From Epiperipatus broadwayi (Eukaryota; Onychophora; Udeonychophora; Euonychophora; Peripatidae), in the NCBI GenBank assembly GCA_028023455.1, contig JAQFVV010000030.1, forward strand, positions 3,802,501-3,866,500: a stretch of 64,000 bases of DNA. The letters are read 5' to 3'. The notes beneath the pieces were generated by a model. It was not told where the DNA came from. It worked only from the letters and a program-made list of their open reading frames with translations, and made no database searches. Position numbers and translations under genes: made by a program. Positions 10,601 to 22,094 of the stretch are shown here, piece by piece; within the stretch, counting starts at the first letter, position 1, and every line of letters starts with the position of its first letter.

Positions 10601-12060
10601 GAATAATAAGAAACAAATGAGTGTAATGGTTCAATTATTAATGATCATGAAAAAACCGGTTTAATTTTTAAAAAATAAAAATGTATTAATACAAACAATA
10701 ATGACAATAAATATATATATATGTGTGTAAAATTAAAATGCAAATAAAATATTTTTGATAAATAATTTACAACTGAGTTGATTATTATTTATCTATTATA
10801 CTTATATTATTTTATAAATGTATCATGTGGTATGACAGCGACAGCTGCTTTACAAACAGTTGTCCCGGGTTAGCGGGTACGCTTCCCGGCTGATGCTATG
10901 ACACATGAGAAAAAAAAAAAGTCATATTATATTACAAATACCTAAATAAATACATAAAGATATACTTTGCACATTTAATTAGTATGTTTAATTTGTTTAC
11001 CATTTTTCTTATCATAATAAGCATAAACTTATTAATTTACATTCATAAAAATATTATAATATAAATGTTTATTAAATATAAACATTCATTAATATCACCC
11101 ATAAATATTTATACATGAAAAACTATTTTCTTTTTAAATATAAATAAAAAACGCAACTAAACATGATTTTATTTAATCAAATTAAAATTATCATTAAGAA
11201 ATATATGGTTTTTTATTCTTTTTATTTACTATTTACTTTAACCTTTTTATTTTTTGGTAATGATATTTATCTTGTATACCAAATATACACATGCATTCAC
11301 AAAACATAAAGAATTTATAAAAAATATATTAACTGGCAAACTTTTCTTTTTTACTCACAAGAAATGCCCATCAAATTGTAATTCCATTAAAAAACATTTA
11401 TTATGGATACCAAACATTTTATGAATCACTTATACATTTTATATAAACACACAAATAAAATAATTTATTGTACCAAAACTTATAAGTATTCTGCTGAAAA
11501 TCCTATGGTGTTTTCTACATAGAATAGAAGTTATATTTAATCCAGATTTATTCCAACTTATTAGCATTCCATAAAATTATTTTATTTTTAATAATGATTT
11601 CCTAATTAAAATTTTACAGTGTTTAATACTATCTTTGTTCACTTTTCATTTATGCATTTCACCAAGTTAAGTGAATAGTGTACCATTATAAATGAGTTTT
11701 ATAAACTCTAAGCTATGATTTGATGCTTGCATGATGTTCACTAATGGATGTAAATTCAATCCTGAGGTGCTAGTGGTGCACTTAGGGGTATTTAATAATA
11801 TAATCAGCCCAAATTAACAAATCTTTTTGTTGACTCAGGTATCCTAAGATATATCCATATGATAAGTAGAAAATATTACTGTTATGAAGTCAATATTATC
11901 AGCTATGAATTTTAAACTGATAATGCCCTTCAATATACTCATTATAAATTATGATTGGGTCTACATGTGTGTCAAATAATCAACATCACATATATGGCTA
12001 TGGCATCACATGGAGTCTGGATTTATTTGGTACATCCTATTCTTCATTGGGACATCTGGT
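10601..12060. other. AT-rich DNA without a gene
   Basis: Apart from the SINE-like copy at 10836-10910 nothing was recognised. Frames at 11951-12227 overlap the start of the ribozyme array and are not genes. Confidence 0.5.
10836..10910 (+). repeat. Short interspersed repeat with tRNA-like arm (SINE-like), copy 1
   Basis: CTGCTTTACAAACAGTTGTCCCGGGTT and TTCCCGGCTGATGCTATGACAC segments recur, inverted, at 48.84 kb and in shorter form at 25.3 kb. The CCCGGGTT...TTCCCGG pattern looks like a degenerate T arm and B box. A poly-A run follows at 10911. Confidence 0.55.
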
Positions 12061-12176
12061 TACAATATATATATATATATTCAATAGATGGAGCTTTACC
12101 AAGACCTCCAAAACAAGCGTATTTTGTTTGCATAAACATCAGAGTCAATATTCACTGTCTCTTTCATTTTGCTCCA

Positions 12177-12230
12177 CCCTCAGGTCAGCTGATTTCAAGC
12201 AGATTTGCTCTCATCAGTGAAGGATAGGAA
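12177..12230 (-). ncRNA. Hammerhead ribozyme, family A unit 1 (cleavage site mutated)
   Basis: Minus strand: CTGATGA (12211-12217), GAAA (12193-12196), stem III TCAGCTGA (12185-12192). The triplet that is AUC in other units is ACC here, outside the NUH rule, so this unit should not self-cleave. Confidence 0.8.
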
Positions 12231-12589
12231 TTAGAAACTAGACCTAAACACTAACTCCAAGCATTTATGCAAAACATTTCTATCAGTTTGCAAGCATGAA
12301 TTTTTTAGACATGTAAATGTCTTCAAACTCAGCTTATCAAACCAGATAGCTATATGGGTCTGATATCGGTTCAGTTTCACCACATAGTCAAAGCTACTGC
12401 AATCTATATCATTGCAAGAAAACTTTAAAGGTACATTTATGAAAAACAAAAACAAGTTTTATATGCATAAAACCTGCTATCGTTTGTATTAATGATCAAT
12501 AGGTGGAGCTTTACCAAGACTTCCAAAACAAGCATATTTTGTTTACATAAACATCAGAGTCAATATTCACTGTCTCTTTCATTTGCTCC

Positions 12590-12642
12590 ACCCTCAGATC
12601 AGCTGATTTCAAGCTGATTTGCTCTCATCAGTGAAGGATAGG
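12590..12642 (-). ncRNA. Hammerhead ribozyme, family A unit 2
   Basis: Minus strand: CTGATGA (12625-12631), stem II AGC/GCT closing loop AAATCA, GAAA (12607-12610), self-complementary stem III TCAGCTGA, AUC cleavage triplet at about 12597, then TGAGGG, which pairs with CCTTCA just 5' of the core as stem I. All conserved core positions are present. Confidence 0.85.
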
Positions 12643-13004
12643 AGTTAGAAACTAGACCTAAACACTAAACTCCAAGCGTTTATGCAAAACGTTTCTATCA
12701 GTTTGCAAGCATGAATTTTTAGACACATAAATGTCTTCAAACTCAGCTTATCAAACTAGATAGCTATATGGGTCTGACATCAGTTCAGTTTCTCCACATA
12801 GTCAAAGCTTCTGCAATCTATATCATTGCAAGAAAACTTTAAAGGTACATTTATGAAAAACAAAAACAAGTTTTATATATGTAAAACCTGCTATCACTTG
12901 CATTAATGATCGATAGATGGACCTTTACCAAGACCTTCAAAACAAACGTATTTTGTTTACATAAATGTCAGAATCAATATTCACTGTCTCTTTCATTTTG
13001 GTCC

Positions 13005-13057
13005 ACCCTCAGATCAGCTGATTTCAAGCTGATTTGCTCTCATCAGTGAAGGATAGA
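13005..13057 (-). ncRNA. Hammerhead ribozyme, family A unit 3
   Basis: Core as in unit 2: CTGATGA at 13040-13046, GAAA at 13022-13025, stem III TCAGCTGA, AUC triplet and stem I CCTTCA/TGAGGG all intact on the minus strand. Confidence 0.85.
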
Positions 13058-13419
13058 AGTTAGAAACTAGACCTAAACACTAAACTCCAAGCGTTTATGC
13101 AAAATGTTTCTATCAGTTTGCAAGCATGAATTTTTAGACACATAAATGTCTTCAAACTCAGCTTATCAAACTAGATAGCTATATGGGTCTGACATCAGTT
13201 TAGTTTCTCCACATAGTCAAAGCTTCTGCAATCTATATCATTGCAAGAAAACTTTAAAGGTACATTTATGAAAAACAAAAACAAGTTTTATATATGTAAA
13301 ACCTGCTATCACTTGCATTAATGATCGATAGATGGACCTTTACCAAGACCTTCAAAACAAACGTATTTTGTTTACATAAATGTCAGAGTCAATATTCACT
13401 GTCTCTTTCATTTTGGTCC

Positions 13420-13472
13420 ACCCTCAGATCAGATGATTTCAAGCTGGTTTGCTCTCATCAGTGGAGGAGAGG
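13420..13472 (-). ncRNA. Hammerhead ribozyme, family A unit 4
   Basis: CTGATGA at 13455-13461 and GAAA at 13437-13440 are intact. Stem III is TCATCTGA, no longer perfectly self-complementary, and stem I reads CTCCAC on the 5' side, so folding is probably weaker. Confidence 0.75.
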
Positions 13473-13787
13473 AGTTAGAAACTAGACCTAAACACTAACT
13501 CCAAAATATGCTTGTTTTGGAGGTCTTGGTAAAGCTCCAGCATGTTTTACGTATATAAAACTTATTTTTGTTTTTCATTAATGTACCTTTAAAGTTTTCT
13601 TGCAATGATATAGATTGCAGAAGCTTTGGCTATGTAAAAAAACTGAACTGATATCAGACCCATATAGCTATCTGGTTTGATAAGCTGAGTTTGAAGACAT
13701 TTACGTGTCTAAAAAATTCATGCTTGCAAACTGATAGAAATTTTGCATAAACGCTTGGAGTTTGTGTTTAGGTCTAGTTTCTAACTC

Positions 13788-13842
13788 CTATCCTTCACTG
13801 ATGAGAGCAAATCAGCTTGAAATCAGCTGATCTGAGGGTGGA
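13788..13842 (+). ncRNA. Hammerhead ribozyme, family A inverted unit
   Basis: Plus strand: TCCTTCA, CTGATGAG (13798-13805), GAAA (13819-13822), TCAGCTGA (13823-13830), cleavage after AUC at 13832, then TGAGGG. All core positions are present. It is antisense to the other four units of the array. Confidence 0.85.
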
Positions 13843-13990
13843 GCAAAATGAAAGAGACAGTGAATATTGACTCTGATGTTTATGTAAACAAAATATGCTT
13901 GGTTTGGAGGTCTTGGTAAAGCTCCATCTATTGATCATTAATACAAGTGATAGCAGGTTTTATGTATATAAAATTTGTTTTTGTTTTTCA

Positions 13991-14425
<435 letters not shown>

Positions 14426-14575
14426 CAGATTTGCATATAATATCAACTTTTCTCAAATTTACAGAAGGATAGTGTTAAGAAGGACTAAAAAAAAATAATA
14501 GGATATTAAAATGACTTTGATGTATTAAAATTTCCTTCCATTTCTCCTACTTATTTGCATTGCTGAATTATATAT

Positions 14576-14708
14576 AATTTATCATATACACCTCAATTTA
14601 CACTCTACAATGCAGTTTATCATATGATTTATTTTATCTCCTCTTGCCTACAGTTTCAACTGTTCAGAAGTCATCATCAGAATGTAAATTGAGATTATAT
14701 GATAAATT
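14576..14708. repeat. Short fold-back with hammerhead-like core
   Basis: AATTTATCATATA...CTCAATTTACA at the left is mirrored by TGTAAATTGAGATTATATGATAAATT at the right. On the minus strand the loop side reads CTGATGA (14674-14680), a weak ACT/AGT stem II and GAAAC (14654-14657), then CTGTAGGC. Stem III and the NUH site are uncertain. Confidence 0.5.
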
Positions 14709-15079
14709 AAATTGACTACTATTACTTTAATCTCAAAATTAAATAATTTCCTTTTTTGTTTGCAACAAATATAAAACAAACTATTTTCTCACTTTATATA
14801 TATATATATACATGCCCACATGTTAACAAAGAAATGTAGGAATATTCCATATAATAACTTGAAAAATATGTTTTATCAATGGTATTGTTAGGTAACATCA
14901 ATTACTATCGACAGCCATAAGCCAAACTTTTTTCTAAGAATAGTTTTATGTTTTGAGTTTATGTAGAAATAAAAGGAGATGTCTCTTTTATTTTTAAGCC
15001 AAATACTTATATGAATTTAAAGTCAGACAGATATTTTTATAAGTATGAGAATTTAAAAGAATTATATCTTCACTTAGTT

Positions 15080-15475
15080 CTATTTATAAAACTATTTCCA
15101 TCATCTAATATGAGTATTAAATGTATTTAGAAAAATTTAACTTTATTTAAATGTTCCAAATACATTCAACTGTTAGTAATAGAACACAGGTTAGTATATG
15201 GACAATGTTTTGAGAGATATTATTGTCCCCTGTTCTTCAAGTGCTGCTGGCCTGATCAATGACAGTATTAGCATGGAAATTGAACCTGGACCCAAATGCC
15301 AGTAGCATCTGAAGAAGAGAATAGAATAATATTTCTCAAGATGTTGTGCATATACTAACCTGTTTGATGTGCTATTACTAACAGTTGAATGTATTTGAAA
15401 TCTTTAAATAAAGTTAAATTTTTCTAAAGACATTCAATACTCATATTAGATGATGGAAATAGTCCAATATATATA
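15080..15475. repeat. Fold-back repeat (family F), arms about 130 bp
   Basis: ACTATTTCCATCATCTAATATGAG at 15090 is mirrored near 15450, and the inner blocks TTTAACTTTATTTAAA and CAACTGTTAGTAATAG also pair. The right side contains CTGAAGA (15309-15315), AGAGAA...TTTCTC and AAGATGTTGTGC, like a hammerhead whose GAAA is damaged. A partial copy at 39.4-39.57 kb keeps TTGAAATATTGTG at the same place. Confidence 0.65.
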
Positions 15476-17690
15476 AACACAACTAAAACACCATCATCAC
15501 AAACCTTTAGGAAAATATCCTCACTTATAGTCTATAAATGTTCATTCATGCTCTAATGAAAATTATATATCTTGAAATAAATATTTCCATGGACTAATTG
15601 TTATGCCAATAGTAAGTAATGGTTGCTTAGCAACATCACTGCTAAAATATCATTGTAGGATTATCCCACATTCCTTTACTTACATTATAATTAATCCATG
15701 AAAATATTTAATTTTAACATATACATCCCATGGGAAGATTTTATATTTATAGCATGTATTAGAAGTCATCATATTTATACAAATATTTGTTTCAGTTTAA
15801 GTCTGTATAAGACTGGTTTAAAAATAAAGGAAGGACCTTTTGTTTCTAAACAAACTCAAGATAAAAAGTTATTATCAGTTATTGGGGGAATTAGTTTAGA
15901 AAACTAAAATCATAACTGCTAAAAAAATAATTATCCGATTATTATTCAGAATATCCCCACATTTCTTCATTTTTATCATAATTATTCCATGAAAATATTT
16001 TATTTTACCATATATAGCTATCATGGGGAAATGAATTTATAAGACATAATAGAATGCTTACAAAAATATTTCTAAATTTAAATCCATTTAAGATTTGAGA
16101 TAGAAATAAAAGAGAAGCATGAATAAAAATATTTAGCAATAGTAATTAATAAATACTGAGTAATACCATTGTTAAAACATATTTTTCTAGTTATTAAATG
16201 AAATGTTGCTATATTCTTTTCTTTTTATCATAATTAATCCATGAAAAAAATTAATTTAAAATATATAACTCTAAGGGTGAGATCAATTGGCATTAACAGG
16301 ATAAAAAAGTTGTTATCCATGTAAGTATTCATAAAAATATCTGTCTGACTATAAAACCATAAAAGGGATCTTTTGATTCTAAAAAACGTAATTAAAAAAA
16401 CTGTAGCTGGCTACAAGAGCAAATAGTACAATAATTTATAGTTAGCTAAAAAGCACCACTGCTAAAATATATTTCTGTAACTTTTACATGCAATAACTCC
16501 ACATTTTTATTTACATAATTAATCGATGAAAATATTTAATTTAACACACATGCGTATATAAATTATCAAGTTTTTGTATATAAATTTATAATAAAATTCA
16601 TATTGATTCCTTGATAAATATTACAAAATGACTAAAGAATGGTCCATGAGTCTCCTATGATCACATAGATTTTCAATTTTGCCCTATCTAAATATGAACA
16701 ATCTGTGTTAAGTTCGGATAAGTTTAGAAATATCAAAATATATGTCAGGTATGCTGATAATGATTTTTCTGCTTATTGAAGCACTTTTACATAAACAATT
16801 TGAACAATTTAAATTGAACTATAAATAAAGAATAAAATAGAAAAATAAAAATTTTAAATTTGCAAATATCGAGAGAAAATGATTGTTTAAACTATAAATT
16901 ATTTGTCAAACATATTCAAAAAAAGGATTGTTGTATTCCTTTCAAATTACATATACTGAATGATATACATAAATTGCTTTAGCTTTAATCTTTTTATGTT
17001 ACATTGTAGTGAAAAATTATATAATTTTAAAAGGTGATAAAATTCAAAATATTGAACTATTTATCTTAAAAACTTATAAATGTAGGATATGATAGAAAGC
17101 AAATTCTATACACATTGAACAAGTGTAATAATAAACCTTACAAAATTAACATAAGTACAAATAATAAAAAATAGATATCTATGCCATTTTAAATAATGTT
17201 CAATTCAAATCTATTTAAAAAGTACTTAGGGATAAATATAAACTTTCATTTTATTTCCTCCAAATATAAACTGATTGATTAATAATTCTAAAAATACTAT
17301 TCTTAAAATGCAAAAAAGTAATATTATATATCAAATTATATGCAGAATCAAGAAGTCATACATTGGGGTATTGAGATGTATTTTGGAAAAAAGACTAAAA
17401 AAACACCAACTATTATATAGATGTGCAAAAAAATGCTAAAAACAATTAGTCTAATACAGTCTCAGTTTTCTTTGACCATGAAAAAATCTTGCAATTTTAG
17501 ATTTACTTTTAGCCCAGTTCATATAAGGATATTAAATGAAGAAACGCAACATAAAAAGATAAAAATTAAAGATGCAATTTTTATAAACCTATTTAAAGAA
17601 TGTATAATAAATAGACAGCCTTTTTGTTTTGCTTTTTTGTCAACATTATTTCAGTTGATGATGATTACAATGTAATTGAAAGTACTTCTG
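15476..17690. other. AT-rich DNA without a gene
   Basis: No recognisable domain or repeat apart from weak repeated motifs such as ATTAATCCATGAAAATATTTAATTT, which recurs near 15690, 15980, 16230 and 16520 and suggests an old degenerate repeat of about 250-290 bp. Confidence 0.5.
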
Positions 17691-17697
17691 TTTAATT

Positions 17698-17765
17698 AAT
17701 ATATATATATATATATTATCTAATCTTCACTTAAAATTTACATATATATATATATATATATATAT
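17698..17765. repeat. Two (TA)n tracts
   Basis: TA runs at 17698-17716 and 17741-17765 separated by 24 bp. Confidence 0.9.
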
Positions 17766-19484
17766 TGAAATGAATAATGGTATTCCTTTTAGTGCCAGTC
17801 ATGTGGTCTTCCCTATGTGGTTTTCAGAGTTGTGAGGGATGCTAATAAATATAGCATTGAGAAGTTCTTAAATAATATTATATAAAATAAAAGAAATGAT
17901 TTAAAATAAAATAGATATTACAATCAAATATTAGAATAAATTATTAAATGCTATATTAAAATAATATTAGATAATGTAACAGGTTTGTTTAAAATATTTA
18001 AATTTAAGAGAAACTTGTAAATTATAAATTATGTTAAAACCATTGCTTTTATTAAAGAATATATGAATATATTGCAAAACAACTGAGTTAAGAAATAAAT
18101 TTTAACTAATTAAATTAAAAATTAAGCCTCTTTTTTGAGATATGAGATTTGAAAACAAGGGGGAAAATCAACCTATTTAATAATTACAGTGTTTTTCAAA
18201 ATCAATCAAATGTTTTTTAAAACTCTTGTAATAAAAACAAAATCAGGTCATAAAGGTATCGAAAATGTGATATTATTAAAGATATTAAAAACAAGATCTA
18301 AAGATGTTAAAATTAAAACATCAAAACCTATATATTGTCAGTTTTCCCTGAATTTAGGTGGCCTAGATTTTTCTTTTAATCAACTTACATTGAACCCTTA
18401 TTATGATGACTAAATAATAAAAAAGAGAGAAAACTGTCACCTTCTGAATTCTAACCTGGATCTCCAGATACTGTTTTTTAAAAAAATCTCTAGCCAAAAA
18501 GATGAAAAATGTTTAAACCTCAAATTGAAAATACTTGGAAGGAAAGGAACAGGACTATAAATGAAATAAATTAATAGAAATCAGGGAAGAAATGTTATTC
18601 TGTAAAAAAAAAATCCAAATGGACTAGAGAAACACAGCTTAAGCACTTTTGCTTCATGAATTAAAACAAAAAAACCTGTTTAGACTATTATCCTAATGTA
18701 TTAACCATTTTAAGGTTTTATTTTAGTGCATATTTAATCTAACAAAGTATATTTTAGATTGTTGATTGATTTAAGGAAGAAGTGTTTTGTAGAAAAAAAA
18801 ATCAGCATTTGCAGTTAAACTTTATAAATATTCTGTGTTGTAAAACAGATAAAATGAAGATTTGCTTTCATTTTGTTTAGTATATAGATGTTAATTAAAA
18901 GTTTAACTTGTTTAAAAAACTTTTTCCTTTCATGTGGAAATTATCAGATAAATAATCAAAATGCAAAATTCATTTAAAACAAGTGTGCATGCTTATAAAG
19001 TATTTAAATTGTCCAAGTGTTCAAAAAATGTGAATATAATATTATTATTAGCATTTTAAGTTAAAAGTTTGTTTTAAATTTTGATCAATTTTATTTGTAC
19101 TTAAATTAATCCTCCTTTTGATTACTGTCAGTTAAATTTTTTGTATGTTAGAACTTATTATGTACATGCAATTGTTACACTCATTTGAATTGTTATTATA
19201 CACAATATCTATATGGTGGATTTATTCATGGTTCTGTAAATTTGGTGTCCAAAGGACTATCTCAGTTAACTAAGGCATAATACTAGTAAATCAGGATTAC
19301 ATTTAAAAAACTATGCCATTGTGTTATTATTAAATTGGGATTTAGATTTAAACTGACTCCTCCCTAGAGTTATCATTGTAAAAAAGATGTATTCAATGGT
19401 TAAAATTATCCCTATTAGATATATGTCTATAACTATTCTATGAACCTAATAATATAATCAAAATTACACCAAACATACAATTTA
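17766..19484. other. AT-rich DNA without a gene
   Basis: Very AT-rich. The frame at 18189-18413 has no recognisable domain and no second line of support. Confidence 0.5.
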
Positions 19485-20003
19485 AACAGCCTAGCCAAGA
19501 AAATAAATTCTAAAACACTGTCAATTGTTTCCACTGCTGTGAGCAGACTTTCAAGTGTAAAGAACTACAAAATAATAACATATTTAAACTAAACTTACCC
19601 ACAATTCCACTTACCTTTTATCCACCTTAATATTAAAAGAATTTTTAAATAAGTTAACTGCTTCAAAAACATAAATTTTTAATAATAAAGATTCTTTAAT
19701 TCTTATTTTTATTTCATTCCTTTTATAAAAGATACAGGTCACTTTATTAATTTTGATGAAGCTAAGGTTGTCATCTTTGAGAGAAATGAAATAAAAAGAA
19801 TTAAAGAATCTTTATTATTAAAAACTTATGATTTTTACTTAAAAATTATTTTAATATTAAGGGTGAATGGGAGGTAGGTGGAAATGTGCGTAATGTTTAG
19901 CTTAAATACGTTGTTATTTTGTAGTTCTTTACACTTGAGATGTCTGCTTGTAGCAGCGGCAATCATTAGTAGTGTTTTAGAGTTTATTTTCTTGGCTAAT
20001 CCG
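19485..20003. mobile_element. Penelope-derived fold-back
   Basis: TAGCCAAGAAAATAAATTCTAAAACACT at the left is mirrored by AGTGTTTTAGAGTTTATTTTCTTGGCTA at the right. The arms are about 200 bp with moderate divergence (for example TTACACTTGAGA against TTTCAAGTGTAA), and about 70 bp of unpaired centre. The plus-strand centre and right arm encode a Penelope endonuclease tail, so the structure is two inverted copies of one PLE 3' end. Confidence 0.65.
19722..19833 (+). pseudogene. Penelope GIY-YIG endonuclease tail fragment
   Basis: The frame reads KDTGHFINFDEAKVV, then FERNEIKRIKESLLLKT. This fits the tGHxinFxxaxVl...E...R..Ea..I core of PLE endonucleases, comparable to the 9.0-kb copy (KSGHNF...HKRKINEAF). 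The upstream half is missing because the fold-back junction lies just before it. Confidence 0.6.
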
Positions 20004-20676
20004 GTTGAATTGTGAATTTTGTATAATTTTGATAATTCATTGACTGTTTTAGATTTATGTTTTTAATGTTTACATTCTAATAATATAAATAAATGTATTA
20101 TATTTGTGAAGATCAGCCATACATAGGATTATATCCAGTGTATATTAAAGGCCAGGAATTTATTATATGGCAAGTGTTCTTATCATATTAAAAAAAGGTG
20201 TGTTATAAATTTAATTGAAAGATTAATGTTTGAAATTAAACAAAATAAATCTTGGAATCTTTATAAATAACTATTATTTTTTACTGTGCAAGTAAACTAT
20301 AAAAAAAAGATTGGAGAAATGGTTTATTAATGAAAAGAACATTATATTTTGTCTAACAATTCTAATATTTGTAATAAACTATTTTTGTTATTTGTTTAAA
20401 TAATGTATTAACTCTTTCATATGTAATATTATCTCGTCTCGTCAGTATATTTATTTATTCTATGTCCATTTCATTGGGTTAACTTATGTTCTGTGTTATC
20501 TAGCTAGCTGTTACAGATAGCTCTTGTGTAGTGGTCATCATCATCTTGTTAAAGAAAATATTTTCAAAGCTTATTTAAATATATATGTATAGAAAAATAT
20601 ATGTGCCAATCTATTTTTTATATTTAATGCCAGGTGAAGATCAAATCAATTAAATAAATGTAAATAACTGAAATAC
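20004..20676. other. AT-rich DNA without a gene
   Basis: Nothing recognisable. CTCGTCTCGTCAG at 20440 was inspected as a hammerhead box and rejected. Confidence 0.5.
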
Positions 20677-20790
20677 ATAAGCTGGTCATTATAATATATA
20701 TATATATATATCATCAGCTGCCACTTGTAATATGATAAGCTGGTCATTATAATATATATATATATATATCATCAGCTGCCACTTGTAAAT
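20677..20790. repeat. 58-bp tandem duplication with TA core
   Basis: GCTGGTCATT at 20681 recurs at 20739, each followed by a TA run and ATCATCAGCTGCCACTTGTAA. Nearly identical copies indicate a recent duplication. Confidence 0.95.
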
Positions 20791-21271
20791 GAGGATGCCT
20801 ATTGCAACTCAAAAAAAAAAGATTTAAAAAAATTAGAGATAAGTTTTGTCATGCCTATACAAACAAATCTGTGAATTAATATGTCTACACAAAGATAATG
20901 GCCTGGTCCATTTTTCTGTTTTATTTGATATTTTGTACTGCTATCTTTTAATTTCTTTGCCACTAAACTATTCTTTTTTTAAATTCTTTAACAGCATGTA
21001 TAATTGTAGTTTTCCAAAGTATTCTATTTTCTGCCATATATTTCCAATAAAAGTAATTAACTTAGCATTTCTTTAGAATGTGTTTGTGATAATCTTTATA
21101 ATGTAAATTGAAGTCTACTTTGAAAACCATGCTTAAATTCCCATAAAGCACCATTTCAGAAAGTCTTGTTGTTCTCTCATTGTATGTATCGAATCCTATG
21201 AAGGTATAATTTTTATACTAGTGGATGCTGTTGTATTTCATCCAACAAGTTGAAAAACTTATTCGCTAGTA

Positions 21272-21500
21272 TTATAATCTAGCCATTGTATTTTTAAAAT
21301 TTTCCAGAGTACCTTTAAAAGAAATTATAATATTCTTATGTTGTGTGCCAATAGGCTGACCATGTCTCATTTCCATACAATATATTAGATCAAATAAGAT
21401 CTTAACTAACTTAGCTGCAGCAATTATTGTACTGCAATTAAATACTCTATCTTTTAATTTCTTGTAACCAGCAACACATTGATGTCTGAGTTGCACCTTA
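21272..21500 (-). pseudogene. C-terminal region of the 21-24 kb LINE
   Basis: The longest open piece reads QLRHQCVAGYKKLKDRVF and then LIYCMEMRHG...HKN. This corresponds to the A..AF..L..RV....TKl.vY..vv...LLYG.E.W..y..H motif cluster after the RT thumb in endonuclease-RT LINE proteins. Confidence 0.65.
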
Positions 21501-21893
21501 ACATTTACGTCCTTTTCTACAAGATTAAGATATTTAAATTAGTTTACATTTTGAAGTTGTTATCTACCTAAGACAAAAGTTGCTGATGATTTTTATTCCA
21601 TCAATAGGTGATAAAAACTGGTAGACTCAACATTAATTATTAAATCAAAGTCTTTCAAAAGATTAAATACACTCTATAAACTGTCTTTGGATCTATCAAG
21701 GTAGCACAATCATTACCATATGGAAAATCTAGAATCCAAAGAGATAAAGTTCTAGTTTTTGCTTTTAATCAATTTAAAATTCCAACATCAAACCTGAATC
21801 ACATCTATATCCTTGTTTCATAAAGCTGCCCATAACAATTCCAAAGTCAACTGTTATAAAAGTGAAAACAATATTGGAGCAAGAAACACATTT

Positions 21894-22094
21894 TTATTTA
21901 ACACTAATTTTCATTTTAAATGCCTCAGATTTTCTATTTGCAGTAATAAGTTTTCCTCTCCCTTCATCACATGCAATCCACATAGTGAAAGCAAACTTTG
22001 ATGAATAATCAACTAATTTCAAACACTGCCATAGTCTTGTTTGATTAGTTGAATCAAATGTTATCAAATCAATAAAAATCAAGATATAGATCAT
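21894..22094 (-). pseudogene. RT motif A region of the 21-24 kb LINE
   Basis: The frame shows IFIDLITFDSTNQTRLWQCL, then SSKF...GKLITANRKSEAFKM, matching the palm start (FIDLtKAFDSVNR..LW..L...G...KF) and the following strand before motif B. The catalytic aspartate of motif A is kept. Confidence 0.7.

Larger units (their letters stand above)
12081..13925. mobile_element. Family A hammerhead array: 415-bp units, direct and inverted
   Basis: TCAATAGATGGAGCTTTACC or its variants start units at 12081, 12496, 12910 and 13325, giving periods of 415, 414 and 415 bp. The fourth unit breaks off at about 13503. From about 13504 the repeat continues in reverse complement for a little over one unit, ending with AGCTCCATCTATTGATC near 13935. 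Every full unit carries a hammerhead on the minus strand (plus strand in the inverted copy). Units 3 and 4 share a GATCGATAGATGGACC start that units 1 and 2 lack, so local duplication is recent. The arrangement matches metazoan retrozymes, whose multimers are cut to unit length and circularised. Confidence 0.85.

Noticed and set aside
17421-18413. Two frames of 74-84 codons as host exons
   Set aside because: Composition is that of AT-rich noise, with no domain, splice context or homologous copy to support them.
20438-20500. CTGACGAGACGAG on the minus strand as a hammerhead core
   Set aside because: No complementary stem II before the next GAAA and no plausible stem III or NUH site.
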